NCBI GenBank assembly: GCA_027062365.1 | Contig: JAMOTK010000022.1 | Location: 1-64,000 of the forward strand | DNA from: Sulfurovum sp. | GTDB taxonomy: Bacteria > Campylobacterota > Campylobacteria > Campylobacterales > Sulfurovaceae | Direction: 5' to 3' | DNA: 64,000 bases | Shown: piece after piece, positions 45,005 to 53,843 of the stretch | How positions within the stretch are numbered: the stretch's first letter is position 1 | Layout: each line of letters starts with the position of its first letter | Notes under the pieces: model-generated | What the model was told of the DNA's origin: nothing | What the model saw: only the letters and a program-made list of their open reading frames with translations | The model's database searches: none | Position numbers and translations under genes: made by a program

Positions 45005-46555
45005 TTACTGTGTTTTGGCTTGTATAGTATATCTTTGATACTTTGGAAATGCTTTTGGTACTTCAAAAAGTATAGCCTTATAGTGCTTATCACTATGCTT
45101 TTGGTAGCTTTTTTGATAGTTTTTACTTCCTCGTCTTTGATATAGTACAGGTTTTCTATAGATAAATTTAATCACAAAAGCAATATCATCACGTGCATAA
45201 TAGTAAAGAGGTTTACTATTTTGATAGTGACTCTGATAATAGGCTAGTTTTTCTCCAATAGATATAATCTGTTCTTGATTTAAATTAAAGGCTCTTTTGT
45301 GTTCTATAAACATATTTTTAAAAGAGCGAATATTGTTATAATAATTGGATGAAGATGAGATATATTTTGAATACATAAGCGTAACCATAAAAATGGCTAT
45401 CATCGCCGTATGAAATATGTAAATTTTACTTGTTTTTAGATGTACCATGATGTATACAATAAAAATAGGCACGATTAAAAAAAGTAGTGAACTAAAGTAA
45501 AATCGATAAGAGACTCTATCATACGTCAAAAGTCCAGCCAGTCCAGCAGAATACTTAAAGAGTGGGATGAGTATAAATAGTGAAGCGATACAGACAAAGA
45601 GTAGTAACCGTAGATTGATAAGTAGAGGAGATTTCTTGTACGATTTATAGAGTAGTATACATCCAAAAATAAGTATCAAGAATAAAGAAAGGTATATAAA
45701 ACTATTGAGTGTTGTAGATGCTTTGTTATAATGAGAAAGTATCATATCCCCATGTTTATCTATTTCTTCCAGAAGTAAAGGAAGCTTTTCCCAGCTTAGA
45801 TAAGACAATAATTTTGATTTTGCATAAATATACTGTTGTAAATAGGGTGCTACTGTAATAATAGCCAGACTACTCACAATAAGTAAGGTAAAAGTGATAA
45901 AGAGATGCTTTATACACCACTTTATAATCATATCTATATGTACCAATATCAACACAGCTAAATACATCATGTAATAGATATATTCCATAGCATGTATACG
46001 AATAATGATATAAGAGAAGCCCAAAATCAGGAGACTATAAAAGATTTTTTTAGTCAGACTACTTGTCTCAAAAATAAGTGAAATAGTTAAAGCGAGTATA
46101 AAGAGTGTAAAGACTAAACTAATTTGATAATTGATAGAGTACCATACAATCCAAATTTCATGATGGTTCACAGAGTAGGTGGAGAGTAGGGTCACCCATA
46201 CCATAGAAGACCATAACGCTACATCATTGAGCAAAGAGCGTTGAATATGGGTAAAAATATTTTTTATAAAAGTACGACTTACATAAAAAATCATCATAAA
46301 AGTAAGAATCATTTGCGTATAGTGAATAATATAGGCACGTAAAAATATCTCTTTGTTTTCAATATTGAAAAAATCAAAAATATTAGACCATGTATAGTGC
46401 CACATATAACGTGTGGAAGGAGCATCCACGCAGAGTGATTGATTGTCAATCCACTGTAAATGTGTATACATATCAAATGGATAGATAAGCAAGGGGTGGG
46501 TTGAAAAAATAGCCATTATAATAATAAAAAAAAGAAATATATGCCTAGTATTCAA
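45005..46555 (-). CDS. polytopic membrane protein of unknown function
   Basis: A hydrophobic protein of about 516 aa with ten or more membrane helices and a C-terminal soluble tail rich in Tyr, Lys and Gln. The helix-loop pattern resembles GT-C glycosyltransferases or O-unit ligases, but I see no diagnostic motif; an acidic-aromatic stretch after the first helix (YPFDMYTHLQW) is the only hint. I choose TTG 46555, just inside the end of the Wzt gene, because earlier in-frame starts (to 46630) run far into Wzt; ATG 46516 is the alternative. Its context between Wzt and the methyltransferase suggests a role in the same glycan. Confidence 0.6.
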   Translation of the reverse strand: MNTRHIFLFFIIIMAIFSTHPLLIYPFDMYTHLQWIDNQSLCVDAPSTRYMWHYTWSNIFDFFNIENKEIFLRAYIIHYTQMILTFMMIFYVSRTFIKNIFTHIQRSLLNDVALWSSMVWVTLLSTYSVNHHEIWIVWYSINYQISLVFTLFILALTISLIFETSSLTKKIFYSLLILGFSYIIIRIHAMEYIYYMMYLAVLILVHIDMIIKWCIKHLFITFTLLIVSSLAIITVAPYLQQYIYAKSKLLSYLSWEKLPLLLEEIDKHGDMILSHYNKASTTLNSFIYLSLFLILIFGCILLYKSYKKSPLLINLRLLLFVCIASLFILIPLFKYSAGLAGLLTYDRVSYRFYFSSLLFLIVPIFIVYIMVHLKTSKIYIFHTAMIAIFMVTLMYSKYISSSSNYYNNIRSFKNMFIEHKRAFNLNQEQIISIGEKLAYYQSHYQNSKPLYYYARDDIAFVIKFIYRKPVLYQRRGSKNYQKSYQKHSDKHYKAILFEVPKAFPKYQRYTIQAKTQ

Positions 46556-47816
46556 TATGTATCTCACTCTGTAAATCAAAAAATCCAACCATCTGTGCAG
46601 CACCAATAATATCAAAGAGTATCGCATCATAGATACGGCTATAGACTTCTACGCCTGTTTCATTGAGTGTGACACAACCCAATGAAAGGGCATAGGAACC
46701 TAACTGTAGATTGGCTTTTTGTTTAAAACTTATAGTGATAATTTGGTCTTTGGTATAGGTGCCTGTGGTAACATATTTCATATTGGTATTGGTGCCTGTG
46801 AGTTCTAATCCTTTGGAGTCTTTGAGTGTAAAGGCAAAGATAGGGGCTATAATACTTTGAGCAAATTTTACTTTCATAATAATTTTAAATTCAGCATTAT
46901 AATCAATAATATTAGCAGGTCTTCCTTTTTTATCGAGGATACCATAGTCTATAATACTAGCTTTCCCATTGCCATATTTATCTAACTCTTTGTGTGTGTC
47001 AAAAAAATCTTTAAGGTATGTACTATTATCTTGTAGGTCTATGGTCTCTTCTTTATTGTCATCTTCTTTTTCATAAAAATCATTGGAGAGTACTTTTTTG
47101 AAAGCATCCACTGCAAATTTAGGTGAGCCATCAAATACTATTTGTCCTGCGTCTATGACGATACCTCTATTGCAGTATCTAAGTACTGTATCTAGGGCAT
47201 GGGTCACAAATAAGATGGTACGACCTTGGGCTTGGAAGTCTTGAAACTTTTTAAAACATTTCATTTGAAATGCCATATCTCCTACACTTAACGCTTCATC
47301 TACAATGAGAATATCAGGTTCTACATTGATGGATACCGAAAAGGCTAGACGTGCGAACATACCAGAACTATACATCTTTACAGGTTGATGGATAAATTCA
47401 CCAATATCAGCAAATTCTAAAATAGCATCTACTTTAGTAGCCATTTCTTCGTGGCTAAAGCCCATGAGTGTACCGTTGAGATAGATATTTTCCATACCAC
47501 TCATATCAGGATTAAATCCAGCACCTAGTTCTAAGAGTGAAGCGATAGTTCCTTTTGTCTCAATCGTTCCTAAAGTTGGAGTCAATACCCCTGTAATCAT
47601 TTTTAGTAGGGTAGATTTACCTGCACCATTTTTACCGATAATACCAAGGGTCTCCCCTTTTCTTATCTGTAAATTGACATCACTCATAGCATAAAAATCA
47701 TGATGATACGACTTCTTAAAAGGGTTAAGTGCCTCTTTAAGTCGGTCTTGAGGCTTATCATAAAGATGATATATTTTGGTGAGGTTTTTTACCTCTATGG
47801 CTATTTTATTTGGCAT
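46545..47816 (-). CDS. wzt: polysaccharide ABC exporter ATPase with Wzt C-terminal domain
   Basis: A 423-aa ATPase powering export of a lipid-linked polysaccharide. Walker A GKNGAGKS (residues 61-68), Q-loop, signature YSSGMFARL (in place of LSGGQ, typical for Wzt/TagH), Walker B ILIVDEAL and switch His FVTHA are visible in the first 240 residues. Residues about 280-423 form a beta-sandwich resembling the Wzt_C carbohydrate-binding domain (VTTGTYTKDQIITISF, LQLGSYALSLGC), which in E. coli O8/O9a recognises the methylated chain end made by WbdD. It is encoded next to the permease, stop-to-start overlapping, and two genes upstream of the methyltransferase/kinase fusion in transcript order. Confidence 0.92.
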   Translation of the reverse strand: MPNKIAIEVKNLTKIYHLYDKPQDRLKEALNPFKKSYHHDFYAMSDVNLQIRKGETLGIIGKNGAGKSTLLKMITGVLTPTLGTIETKGTIASLLELGAGFNPDMSGMENIYLNGTLMGFSHEEMATKVDAILEFADIGEFIHQPVKMYSSGMFARLAFSVSINVEPDILIVDEALSVGDMAFQMKCFKKFQDFQAQGRTILFVTHALDTVLRYCNRGIVIDAGQIVFDGSPKFAVDAFKKVLSNDFYEKEDDNKEETIDLQDNSTYLKDFFDTHKELDKYGNGKASIIDYGILDKKGRPANIIDYNAEFKIIMKVKFAQSIIAPIFAFTLKDSKGLELTGTNTNMKYVTTGTYTKDQIITISFKQKANLQLGSYALSLGCVTLNETGVEVYSRIYDAILFDIIGAAQMVGFFDLQSEIHIEY

Positions 47817-48607
47817 TATAGTACATCCGAAAAGTGTGGTCTAAGTCTTCTAAAGGTCAATCCACCAAAAACAAAAATAATCATAGTAATACTCCAAAAA
47901 TAGATAGTCATGCCCATATCTTCCCAAAACCATACGTGGTTAATCATACTGTCTCTATAGCCTTGAATGAAATAATAGGCAGGATTAATTTGGATAATCC
48001 AATGATATTTCTCTGGTACCATCTTTAAAGACCAAAAGATAGGGGTCAGCCAAAATCCAAACTGTATAAACATACCCACTATCTGTCCTATATCTTTAAA
48101 AAAAATAATGACAGAAGAGGTGAGCCATGAAAGCCCCAAAAGAAGTACACAGGTAGCAAATAAATAATAAAATATTTGTAGCCAATAGATTTCAGGGGTA
48201 TATCCATAATAGATAAACATTGTAAACATAAAAAATATAAAGAAGACATGGACGATTAACGCTGTAGAAATGGAAACAATAGGAAGTAAACTTACCCTAA
48301 AAACAACTTTTTTGACTAAAAAATTATTACTCAATATACTGTTTGTCCCAGCTGTGAGTGCTTCAGCAAAGAAAAACCACGGAAACATACCCACCACAAG
48401 CCATAAAATAAAAGGGAAGTTATCAATAGGTTTTGATTTAAATCCTACTTGAAAGACAAACCAAAGTATTGCTATCGTGGCAGAAGGTAATATAAATGCC
48501 CAAGCGACACCTAGAAGATTACCAAAGTACTTTTGTTTAAAATCATTTTTAGTGAGTGACCATAACAGTGTTTTATTTTGAAAAATAGCTTTAATAAATG
48601 CTAACAA
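47816..48607 (-). CDS. wzm: polysaccharide ABC exporter permease
   Basis: A 263-aa ABC-2 permease of the O-antigen/teichoic-acid export family. Six membrane helices; the N-terminal amphipathic entry LLWSLTKNDFKQKYFGNLLGVAW and the loop LPSATIAILWFVFQ, GMFPWFFFAEALTAGTNSIL, and C-terminal INPAYYFIQGYRDSMI are characteristic. It overlaps the start of the ATPase gene by one base and follows rfbB without gap. Together with Wzt it would carry the finished chain across the inner membrane. Confidence 0.92.
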   Translation of the reverse strand: MLAFIKAIFQNKTLLWSLTKNDFKQKYFGNLLGVAWAFILPSATIAILWFVFQVGFKSKPIDNFPFILWLVVGMFPWFFFAEALTAGTNSILSNNFLVKKVVFRVSLLPIVSISTALIVHVFFIFFMFTMFIYYGYTPEIYWLQIFYYLFATCVLLLGLSWLTSSVIIFFKDIGQIVGMFIQFGFWLTPIFWSLKMVPEKYHWIIQINPAYYFIQGYRDSMINHVWFWEDMGMTIYFWSITMIIFVFGGLTFRRLRPHFSDVL

Positions 48608-49624
48608 TTACAGTACTTTATATTTATTGAGATACCAGTCAATGGTCTTTATAATACCTGTATCAAAATTCTCATCAGCTTTCCACCCTAGTGTTTCTTC
48701 TAGTTTACTTGCATCAATAGCATAACGTCTATCATGACCAGCTCGGTCTTGTACAAAAGTGATGAGTTCTTTATAAGAAGTCTCACGAGGTACTTTTTCA
48801 TCTAATATGCTACAAATGGCATCCACTATTTGTAAATTTGTTCTTTCATTACGCCCACCGATATTATAGACATTGGCTTCTTTTCCTTCATGATAAACAA
48901 GGTCAATCCCTTTACAATGATCCAAAACATAGAGCCAATCACGGATATTTTTACCATCACCATAGATAGGGATATTCTCACTTGCCAATGCCTTACGTAT
49001 GATAGTAGGGATAAGCTTCTCATCATGTTGTTTTGGACCATAGTTGTTAGAACAATTTGTAATCACCGTATTCATGCCATAAGTTTCTTGATAGCTTCGT
49101 ACAATCATATCTGATGACGCTTTGGACGCAGAGTAGGGAGAATTGGGTGCATAAGGGGTTTCTTCTGTAAATAAATCTATCTCATTGAGTGTTCCATAGA
49201 CTTCATCGGTAGAGATATGATGAAAACGACAAGCTTCATAACCTTCTTTTTTAGCAAACGGCTTAGACATCCAATATTTATAAGCAACATCAAGAAGCGT
49301 AAATGTACCATTGACATTGGTTTGCATGAATACTTCTGGGTTTTTAATAGAATTATCTACATGGCTTTCTGCCGCAAAGTGAATGACACCTTGTATATCG
49401 TATTCGTTAAAGATAAACTCTACTAAGTCACGGTTACAGATATTACCTTTAATAAATTTATAATTTTTATTGTCTTCACACTCTTTGAGATTGGCTAAAT
49501 CCCCTGCATAAGTGAGTAAATCTAAATTTATAAGAGAATACTCTGGATATTTATCTAAAAAATAAGGTACAAAGTTTGACCCTATAAATCCTGCACAACC
49601 TGTGACTAAGATACTTTTTTTCAT
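48608..49624 (-). CDS. rfbB: dTDP-glucose 4,6-dehydratase
   Basis: Extended short-chain dehydrogenase of 338 aa. Rossmann GCAGFIGSNFVPYF (residues 9-22), AESHVDNSI, the catalytic STDEVYGTL (Thr, Asp, Glu of the 4,6-dehydratases) and YSASKAS with Tyr/Lys, then NCSNNYGPKQHDEKLIP. The DE pair after Thr supports dehydration of dTDP-glucose to the 4-keto-6-deoxy sugar. rfbA, rfbC and rfbD are not in this window, so the rest of the dTDP-rhamnose or dTDP-deoxysugar path must lie outside it. It is directly followed by the wzm gene. Confidence 0.92.
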   Translation of the reverse strand: MKKSILVTGCAGFIGSNFVPYFLDKYPEYSLINLDLLTYAGDLANLKECEDNKNYKFIKGNICNRDLVEFIFNEYDIQGVIHFAAESHVDNSIKNPEVFMQTNVNGTFTLLDVAYKYWMSKPFAKKEGYEACRFHHISTDEVYGTLNEIDLFTEETPYAPNSPYSASKASSDMIVRSYQETYGMNTVITNCSNNYGPKQHDEKLIPTIIRKALASENIPIYGDGKNIRDWLYVLDHCKGIDLVYHEGKEANVYNIGGRNERTNLQIVDAICSILDEKVPRETSYKELITFVQDRAGHDRRYAIDASKLEETLGWKADENFDTGIIKTIDWYLNKYKVL

Positions 49625-49685
49625 GTTTCTTCTTTCTCTAAAATAGTATTATATTTATAATTTTTGATATTATAGCATTTACTAT

Positions 49686-51059
49686 CTATATATTTTCCTT
49701 ATGCTCAAACTCAATGACTATTTTTTTGAGACTTTTTAACATATTGTCTGATTGTAACAAACTCTCAATATCATGATTGAGTTGAGCAATAGGATAATAG
49801 GTGGGTTTTGTAATCGTGATAGAATCATACTCTGTGTTGATATTGTCATCATTAATGAGAAGCTCTTCATAGAGTTTTTCTCCTGTGCGTAATCCTGTAA
49901 ATTTGATATGGATAGTATTATTGCCACTAAGCTCTATCATCTTTTTGGCTAAATCAACGATTTTAATAGGTGCACCCATATCCAATATAAATAGCTCTCC
50001 TCCCAACCCTATCGCCCCAGCTTGAAGGACAAGTTCACACGCTTCAGGGATGAGCATGAAATAGCGTGTAATATCAGGATGGGTTACGGTCAAATCTAGC
50101 CCTTGGGCTATTTGACTTTTAAATTTTGGTATCACTGAACCACTTGACCCCAATACATTACCAAAGCGAACAGCCACTATATCGGTATCATGATTTTTGA
50201 CATTTTGTGCATAAAGTTCACAGATTCTTTTGGTAGCACCCATGACATTGCTAGGACGTACTGCTTTATCTGTAGAGATAAGAATAAATTTTTCTACCTT
50301 ATTTGCAATGGATACATCAATACAGTTTTTTGTCCCTATGACATTATTGATGATAGCCCCCTCTATATTTAGCTCTACCATGGGTACGTGTTTGTATGCG
50401 GCTGCATGTATCACAATCTGGGGACGATGTAGTATAAATGTTTTTTGTAGTAATACTTTGTTGACCACCGATAGCATGACGGGAATGATTTCTATTTGTG
50501 TATCTATCTCTTCGATGATTTGATAAAGATTGTACTCACTATGGTCTATAAGTATAATCTTTTTGGCATTAAACCTAATACATTGACGTACTATCTCTGA
50601 ACCAATACTTCCACCAGCTCCTGTAATGAGTATTACTTTATTGTCAATAAATGAAGATATCTTTGCTTTATCTAAGTCTTTTGGATGACGTGCCAATAGG
50701 TCAGCGACTGAAATGTCTTTGAGTTGTGTTGAAAATAGTTCATGATGTAAAATAGTATCTAATGAAGGTAATACTTTTACATCTTTAAAATATTTACTTA
50801 GCGTATTGTATATACTCGTAATGACACTTTTAGGAGCAGAGGGGATAGCGATGATAAGTAAATCAAACTTTTCCTCTTTATCGAGTTTCGTGATAAGTTT
50901 TTCTTTTGAAAGGATAGGCAGTGTATCTATACAAGTGTCTTGTATCGCTTTATTATCATCTATAAAATAATTTACAGTAAAGTTCCTAGTTTTTAAGTCT
51001 TTTTTGAGTTGATGCCCAGCTTCTCCTGCTCCATAGATGATAACATTTTTGCTTTTCAT
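49686..51059 (-). CDS. CapD/PglF-like nucleotide-sugar dehydratase lacking membrane domain
   Basis: A 457-aa 4,6-dehydratase of the CapD/FlaA1/PglF type, acting on UDP-HexNAc. Residues 1-115 are a CoA-binding-like Rossmann domain (NVIIYGAGEAGHQL); residues about 150-430 form the SDR domain with VILITGAGGSIGSEIV, HAAAYKHVPMVE, STDKAVRPSNVMGATKR and RFGNVLGSSGSVIP. CapD and PglF proteins usually start with four membrane helices and have about 580-640 residues; that region is absent here and the gene starts cleanly with its own promoter. Product likely UDP-4-keto-6-deoxy-GlcNAc or an epimer. Confidence 0.88.
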   Translation of the reverse strand: MKSKNVIIYGAGEAGHQLKKDLKTRNFTVNYFIDDNKAIQDTCIDTLPILSKEKLITKLDKEEKFDLLIIAIPSAPKSVITSIYNTLSKYFKDVKVLPSLDTILHHELFSTQLKDISVADLLARHPKDLDKAKISSFIDNKVILITGAGGSIGSEIVRQCIRFNAKKIILIDHSEYNLYQIIEEIDTQIEIIPVMLSVVNKVLLQKTFILHRPQIVIHAAAYKHVPMVELNIEGAIINNVIGTKNCIDVSIANKVEKFILISTDKAVRPSNVMGATKRICELYAQNVKNHDTDIVAVRFGNVLGSSGSVIPKFKSQIAQGLDLTVTHPDITRYFMLIPEACELVLQAGAIGLGGELFILDMGAPIKIVDLAKKMIELSGNNTIHIKFTGLRTGEKLYEELLINDDNINTEYDSITITKPTYYPIAQLNHDIESLLQSDNMLKSLKKIVIEFEHKENI

Positions 51060-51103
51060 AAACTATTTATCCTTATATTTGTTTTTAAATATATATAAAC
51101 ATG

Positions 51104-51112
51104 ATTATACCA
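51104..51112 (-). promoter_or_regulatory. extended -10 promoter for the leftward polysaccharide operon
   Basis: On the minus strand TGGTATAAT, a perfect extended -10, lies 44 bases before the CapD-like ATG at 51059, with AAGGA as ribosome site. It is the obvious promoter for the leftward run capD-rfbB-wzm-wzt and onward. Confidence 0.55.
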
Positions 51113-51156
51113 AACTATTCTTGATGAAGTAAAAAATAGTATAAGCAATAGTCAGA

Positions 51157-51162
51157 TATAAT
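51157..51162 (+). promoter_or_regulatory. -10 element for the WecA-like gene
   Basis: TATAAT at 51157-51162 precedes the ATG at 51193 by 30 bases, divergent from the promoter at 51104-51112. It probably also drives the overlapping sensor kinase and response regulator genes. Confidence 0.5.
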
Positions 51163-51192
51163 GACGCTATCTTAACTATAGAAAGTCTACCT

Positions 51193-52191
51193 ATGATACT
51201 AGCACTATTTTTTTCTGCTTTCTTAATCTCACTATTAACGCTATTTGTAGTCATTTATGTATCTCATAAATATACCTATTTTATAGATTGTCATGAAGAA
51301 AATAAACCCCAAAGATTTCATGAGATTCCAGTACCTAGAGCAGGGGGTGTAGGTATTATCATTGCTTTATCATTGGTACTTTTTATTCCTTATGGACTAC
51401 AACTTCTTCCCTCTGCTATTTTGGCATTTATGAGTGGTATCTTTGAAGACTTTCACAATTCATTAAGTGTAAGGTTAAGACTTATTTTGCAAATTATCGC
51501 AGGAGGGGTAGCTGTATGGCTCACACATTCGGTGGTGACATATCTAGGGTTAGGTATTGTTTTACCTTATGGCTTAGGTATATTTTTTAGTGTTTTTGCC
51601 ATTGTTGGTATGATGAATGCTATCAATATTATTGATGGGTTCAATGGTCTAGCCTCAGGGGTTATACTTATTATTTTGGCTTCTTTTTCTGTGATTAGTT
51701 ACGAACATAATAACATAGAACTATTGTCTGTTATTTCGATACTAGCAGGTGCAGTATTTGGCTTTTTTGTATTAGTCTTTCCTAAAGGTAAAATTTTCTT
51801 AGGAGATGGTGGCGCGTATCTACTAGGCTTTATGGTATCCTTAATAGGTATCTCTTTGGCATCAGAATATGCAGATGTCAGTCCATGGTATATCTTATCT
51901 ATTTTGATTTACCCTGTATGGGAAGTGATATTTTCTATTATAAGAAAGCTCTCCATAGGACTATCCCCTATGAAACCAGACAAATATCATATACACATGC
52001 TCATCCAAAGAAATATGACCAATAACAATCCTTTAACAGCACTTTTACTATTAACTTTTATGATACCTCACACAATACTTTCTACCTTTTATGCACATAG
52101 CTCTATGTATAATATTATTATTGTGAGTGTATTTATTGTGTGTTATCTTCTATTGTATCTTTATTTGTTTAGGAAGGATAGTACAGGATGA
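51193..52191 (+). CDS. WecA/WbpL-type undecaprenyl-phosphate sugar-1-phosphate transferase
   Basis: A 332-aa polytopic glycosyl-1-phosphate transferase that links the first sugar phosphate to undecaprenyl phosphate. About ten helices, with the conserved cytoplasmic loops PVPRAGGVGII, GIFEDFHNSLSVRLRL (acidic cluster), NIIDGFNGLASG, KIFLGDGGAYLLGF and PDKYHIHMLIQR (the HxH motif of the family). It would start synthesis of the glycan exported by Wzm/Wzt. The gene's TGA overlaps the ATG of the sensor kinase, an unusual coupling of a biosynthetic gene with a signalling pair. Confidence 0.9.
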   Translation: MILALFFSAFLISLLTLFVVIYVSHKYTYFIDCHEENKPQRFHEIPVPRAGGVGIIIALSLVLFIPYGLQLLPSAILAFMSGIFEDFHNSLSVRLRLILQIIAGGVAVWLTHSVVTYLGLGIVLPYGLGIFFSVFAIVGMMNAINIIDGFNGLASGVILIILASFSVISYEHNNIELLSVISILAGAVFGFFVLVFPKGKIFLGDGGAYLLGFMVSLIGISLASEYADVSPWYILSILIYPVWEVIFSIIRKLSIGLSPMKPDKYHIHMLIQRNMTNNNPLTALLLLTFMIPHTILSTFYAHSSMYNIIIVSVFIVCYLLLYLYLFRKDSTG

Positions 52192-53843
52192 TAGCTAAGT
52201 GTTTGTTCTTCGTACTATTTTGTATTTTTTCACTTCATGCAGGTACGAACGATAATCCTATTCTCTCAGACAAAGAAAAAGATTTTTTAAAAGCACATCC
52301 TAGGATTGTCTTAGGTACAGGAGATACTTGGGCACCGTATAGTATCATACATAAAGATGGTACACTCAGTGGGTATGATGTAGATATATTAGCTAAAGTC
52401 AACAAATCCACAGGTGCAAACTTTGTATTAAAATTGGGCAATTGGTCAAAAATCCAAAAAGAGGTAGCAGAAGATAAAATTGATGGTCTAGCCACACTTG
52501 TTTGTACCCCGAAACGAAAAGAGTTTTTAAATTTTTCAACGGTATATATATCTTTAGAAAAGATGATTATGGTAAAGAAAAGAAATCCACTAGGTATTAA
52601 AACTTTAAAAGATTTAGATGGAAAAATTATTGTTATTCTTAAAGGTAATATAGCAGATAAACAAATAGCTGATAGACTTACAAAGAGTGCTATCTTATAT
52701 GCAAATACTACGAGGGAGATGTTAGAATTTGTAATTTATGGTAAAGCAGACGCTACATTTGGTAATGGAGCTACTGAATATTTACTTATGCGAGAAGGGT
52801 TACCTTATTTAGAAAATGCTTTTAAGTTAAATCAACATTTAGACTTACACTTTGCAATCAAAAAAGAGTGGAAAGAAGCCATAACAATACTAAATAAAGG
52901 ATTAGCCACTATATCCGAACATGAAAAAATATTTTTACAAAAAAAATGGTTTTTTACAAAAAAAAATGAAGACATTCTATTTAGTGATGAAGAATGGGAA
53001 TTTATCTTCTCTTTTATAGGATTAATTTTAATCATATTGCTTATTTTTCTCTATAGACAATATCAGATTAAGCAAGTAAATAAAAAATTAGAATTTGAAG
53101 TAAAACAACAGATAGAAAGACTAAGAGAAAAAGATATATTTTTATTTCAACAACATAGGTTGGCTAGTATAGGTGAGATGATAGAAAATATTTCTCATCA
53201 ATGGAGACAACCACTCTCTGTCATTAATTCTTCGGTCATGATTTTGGATATGGAAATATCTCAAAATACAATAAATACTAAATATATATTAAAAAAGCTA
53301 GATGAGATTGAAGAGATGACGGAGTATATGTCACAGACTATTGAGGATTTTAGAGATTTTTATAAAGAAGATAAACATAAAACGCTTTTTTTTCTTGAAG
53401 AGGCTATACATAATGTACTCTCTTTAATGAAGATTTATTTAAAAGAGGTAGAGGTAGAGGTAGAGGTAGATGCTAATATAGAAATTATGGGTATCCAAAA
53501 TGAGTTTACACAAGCTATTTTAGTTATCTTAAATAATGCTAAAGATGCTTTACTCTTAAATCATACAAAAGAACCTAAAATTGAGATAAAATTAGAAGAT
53601 ACAGTATCTCATTATCGTTTGAGTATTTATAACAATGGTGGAAATATTAAGGAAAACGATTTACTCAAAATATTTGACCCCTATTTTACTACCAAACATA
53701 AATCACAAGGTATTGGATTAGGTTTGTATATGGCTAAAATGATTTTAGATGCTATGCCGAGTCACTTTTATGCCAAAAATCTAAATGATGGTGTCATTTT
53801 TTATATAGTATTTGATAAGGAAGCAATAGATGAAAGAAAATAA
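52188..53843 (+). CDS. sensor histidine kinase with periplasmic solute-binding domain
   Basis: A 551-aa BvgS-like kinase. A signal peptide (1-18) is followed by an SBP_bac_3 type domain (about 28-255: LGTGDTWAPYSI, GTLSGYDVDILAKV, GLATLVCTPKRKEFLNFS), one membrane helix (about 266-286) and a short coil. HisKA has the Campylobacterota-type H-box SIGEMIENISHQWRQPL. The ATPase has an N-box ILNNAKDALLL and G-box GIGLGLYMAKMI. An in-frame (EV)4 hexanucleotide repeat lies at 53445-53468 in the stretch before the N-box. It overlaps wecA-like upstream and the response regulator downstream by 14 bases. Ligand unknown. Confidence 0.88.
   Translation: MIAKCLFFVLFCIFSLHAGTNDNPILSDKEKDFLKAHPRIVLGTGDTWAPYSIIHKDGTLSGYDVDILAKVNKSTGANFVLKLGNWSKIQKEVAEDKIDGLATLVCTPKRKEFLNFSTVYISLEKMIMVKKRNPLGIKTLKDLDGKIIVILKGNIADKQIADRLTKSAILYANTTREMLEFVIYGKADATFGNGATEYLLMREGLPYLENAFKLNQHLDLHFAIKKEWKEAITILNKGLATISEHEKIFLQKKWFFTKKNEDILFSDEEWEFIFSFIGLILIILLIFLYRQYQIKQVNKKLEFEVKQQIERLREKDIFLFQQHRLASIGEMIENISHQWRQPLSVINSSVMILDMEISQNTINTKYILKKLDEIEEMTEYMSQTIEDFRDFYKEDKHKTLFFLEEAIHNVLSLMKIYLKEVEVEVEVDANIEIMGIQNEFTQAILVILNNAKDALLLNHTKEPKIEIKLEDTVSHYRLSIYNNGGNIKENDLLKIFDPYFTTKHKSQGIGLGLYMAKMILDAMPSHFYAKNLNDGVIFYIVFDKEAIDERK
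53445..53468 (+). repeat. GAGGTA hexanucleotide repeat (4 copies) in sensor kinase
   Basis: Four perfect tandem copies of GAGGTA encode (Glu-Val)4 in the linker between the HisKA helices and the N-box. Being six bases, copy-number change would lengthen or shorten the linker by two residues without breaking the frame. Confidence 0.85.

Noticed and set aside
46556-46630. Longer start of the unknown membrane protein
   Set aside because: These codons lie inside the Wzt C-terminal domain in another frame, with no ribosome site that I can see; TTG 46555 or ATG 46516 fits better.
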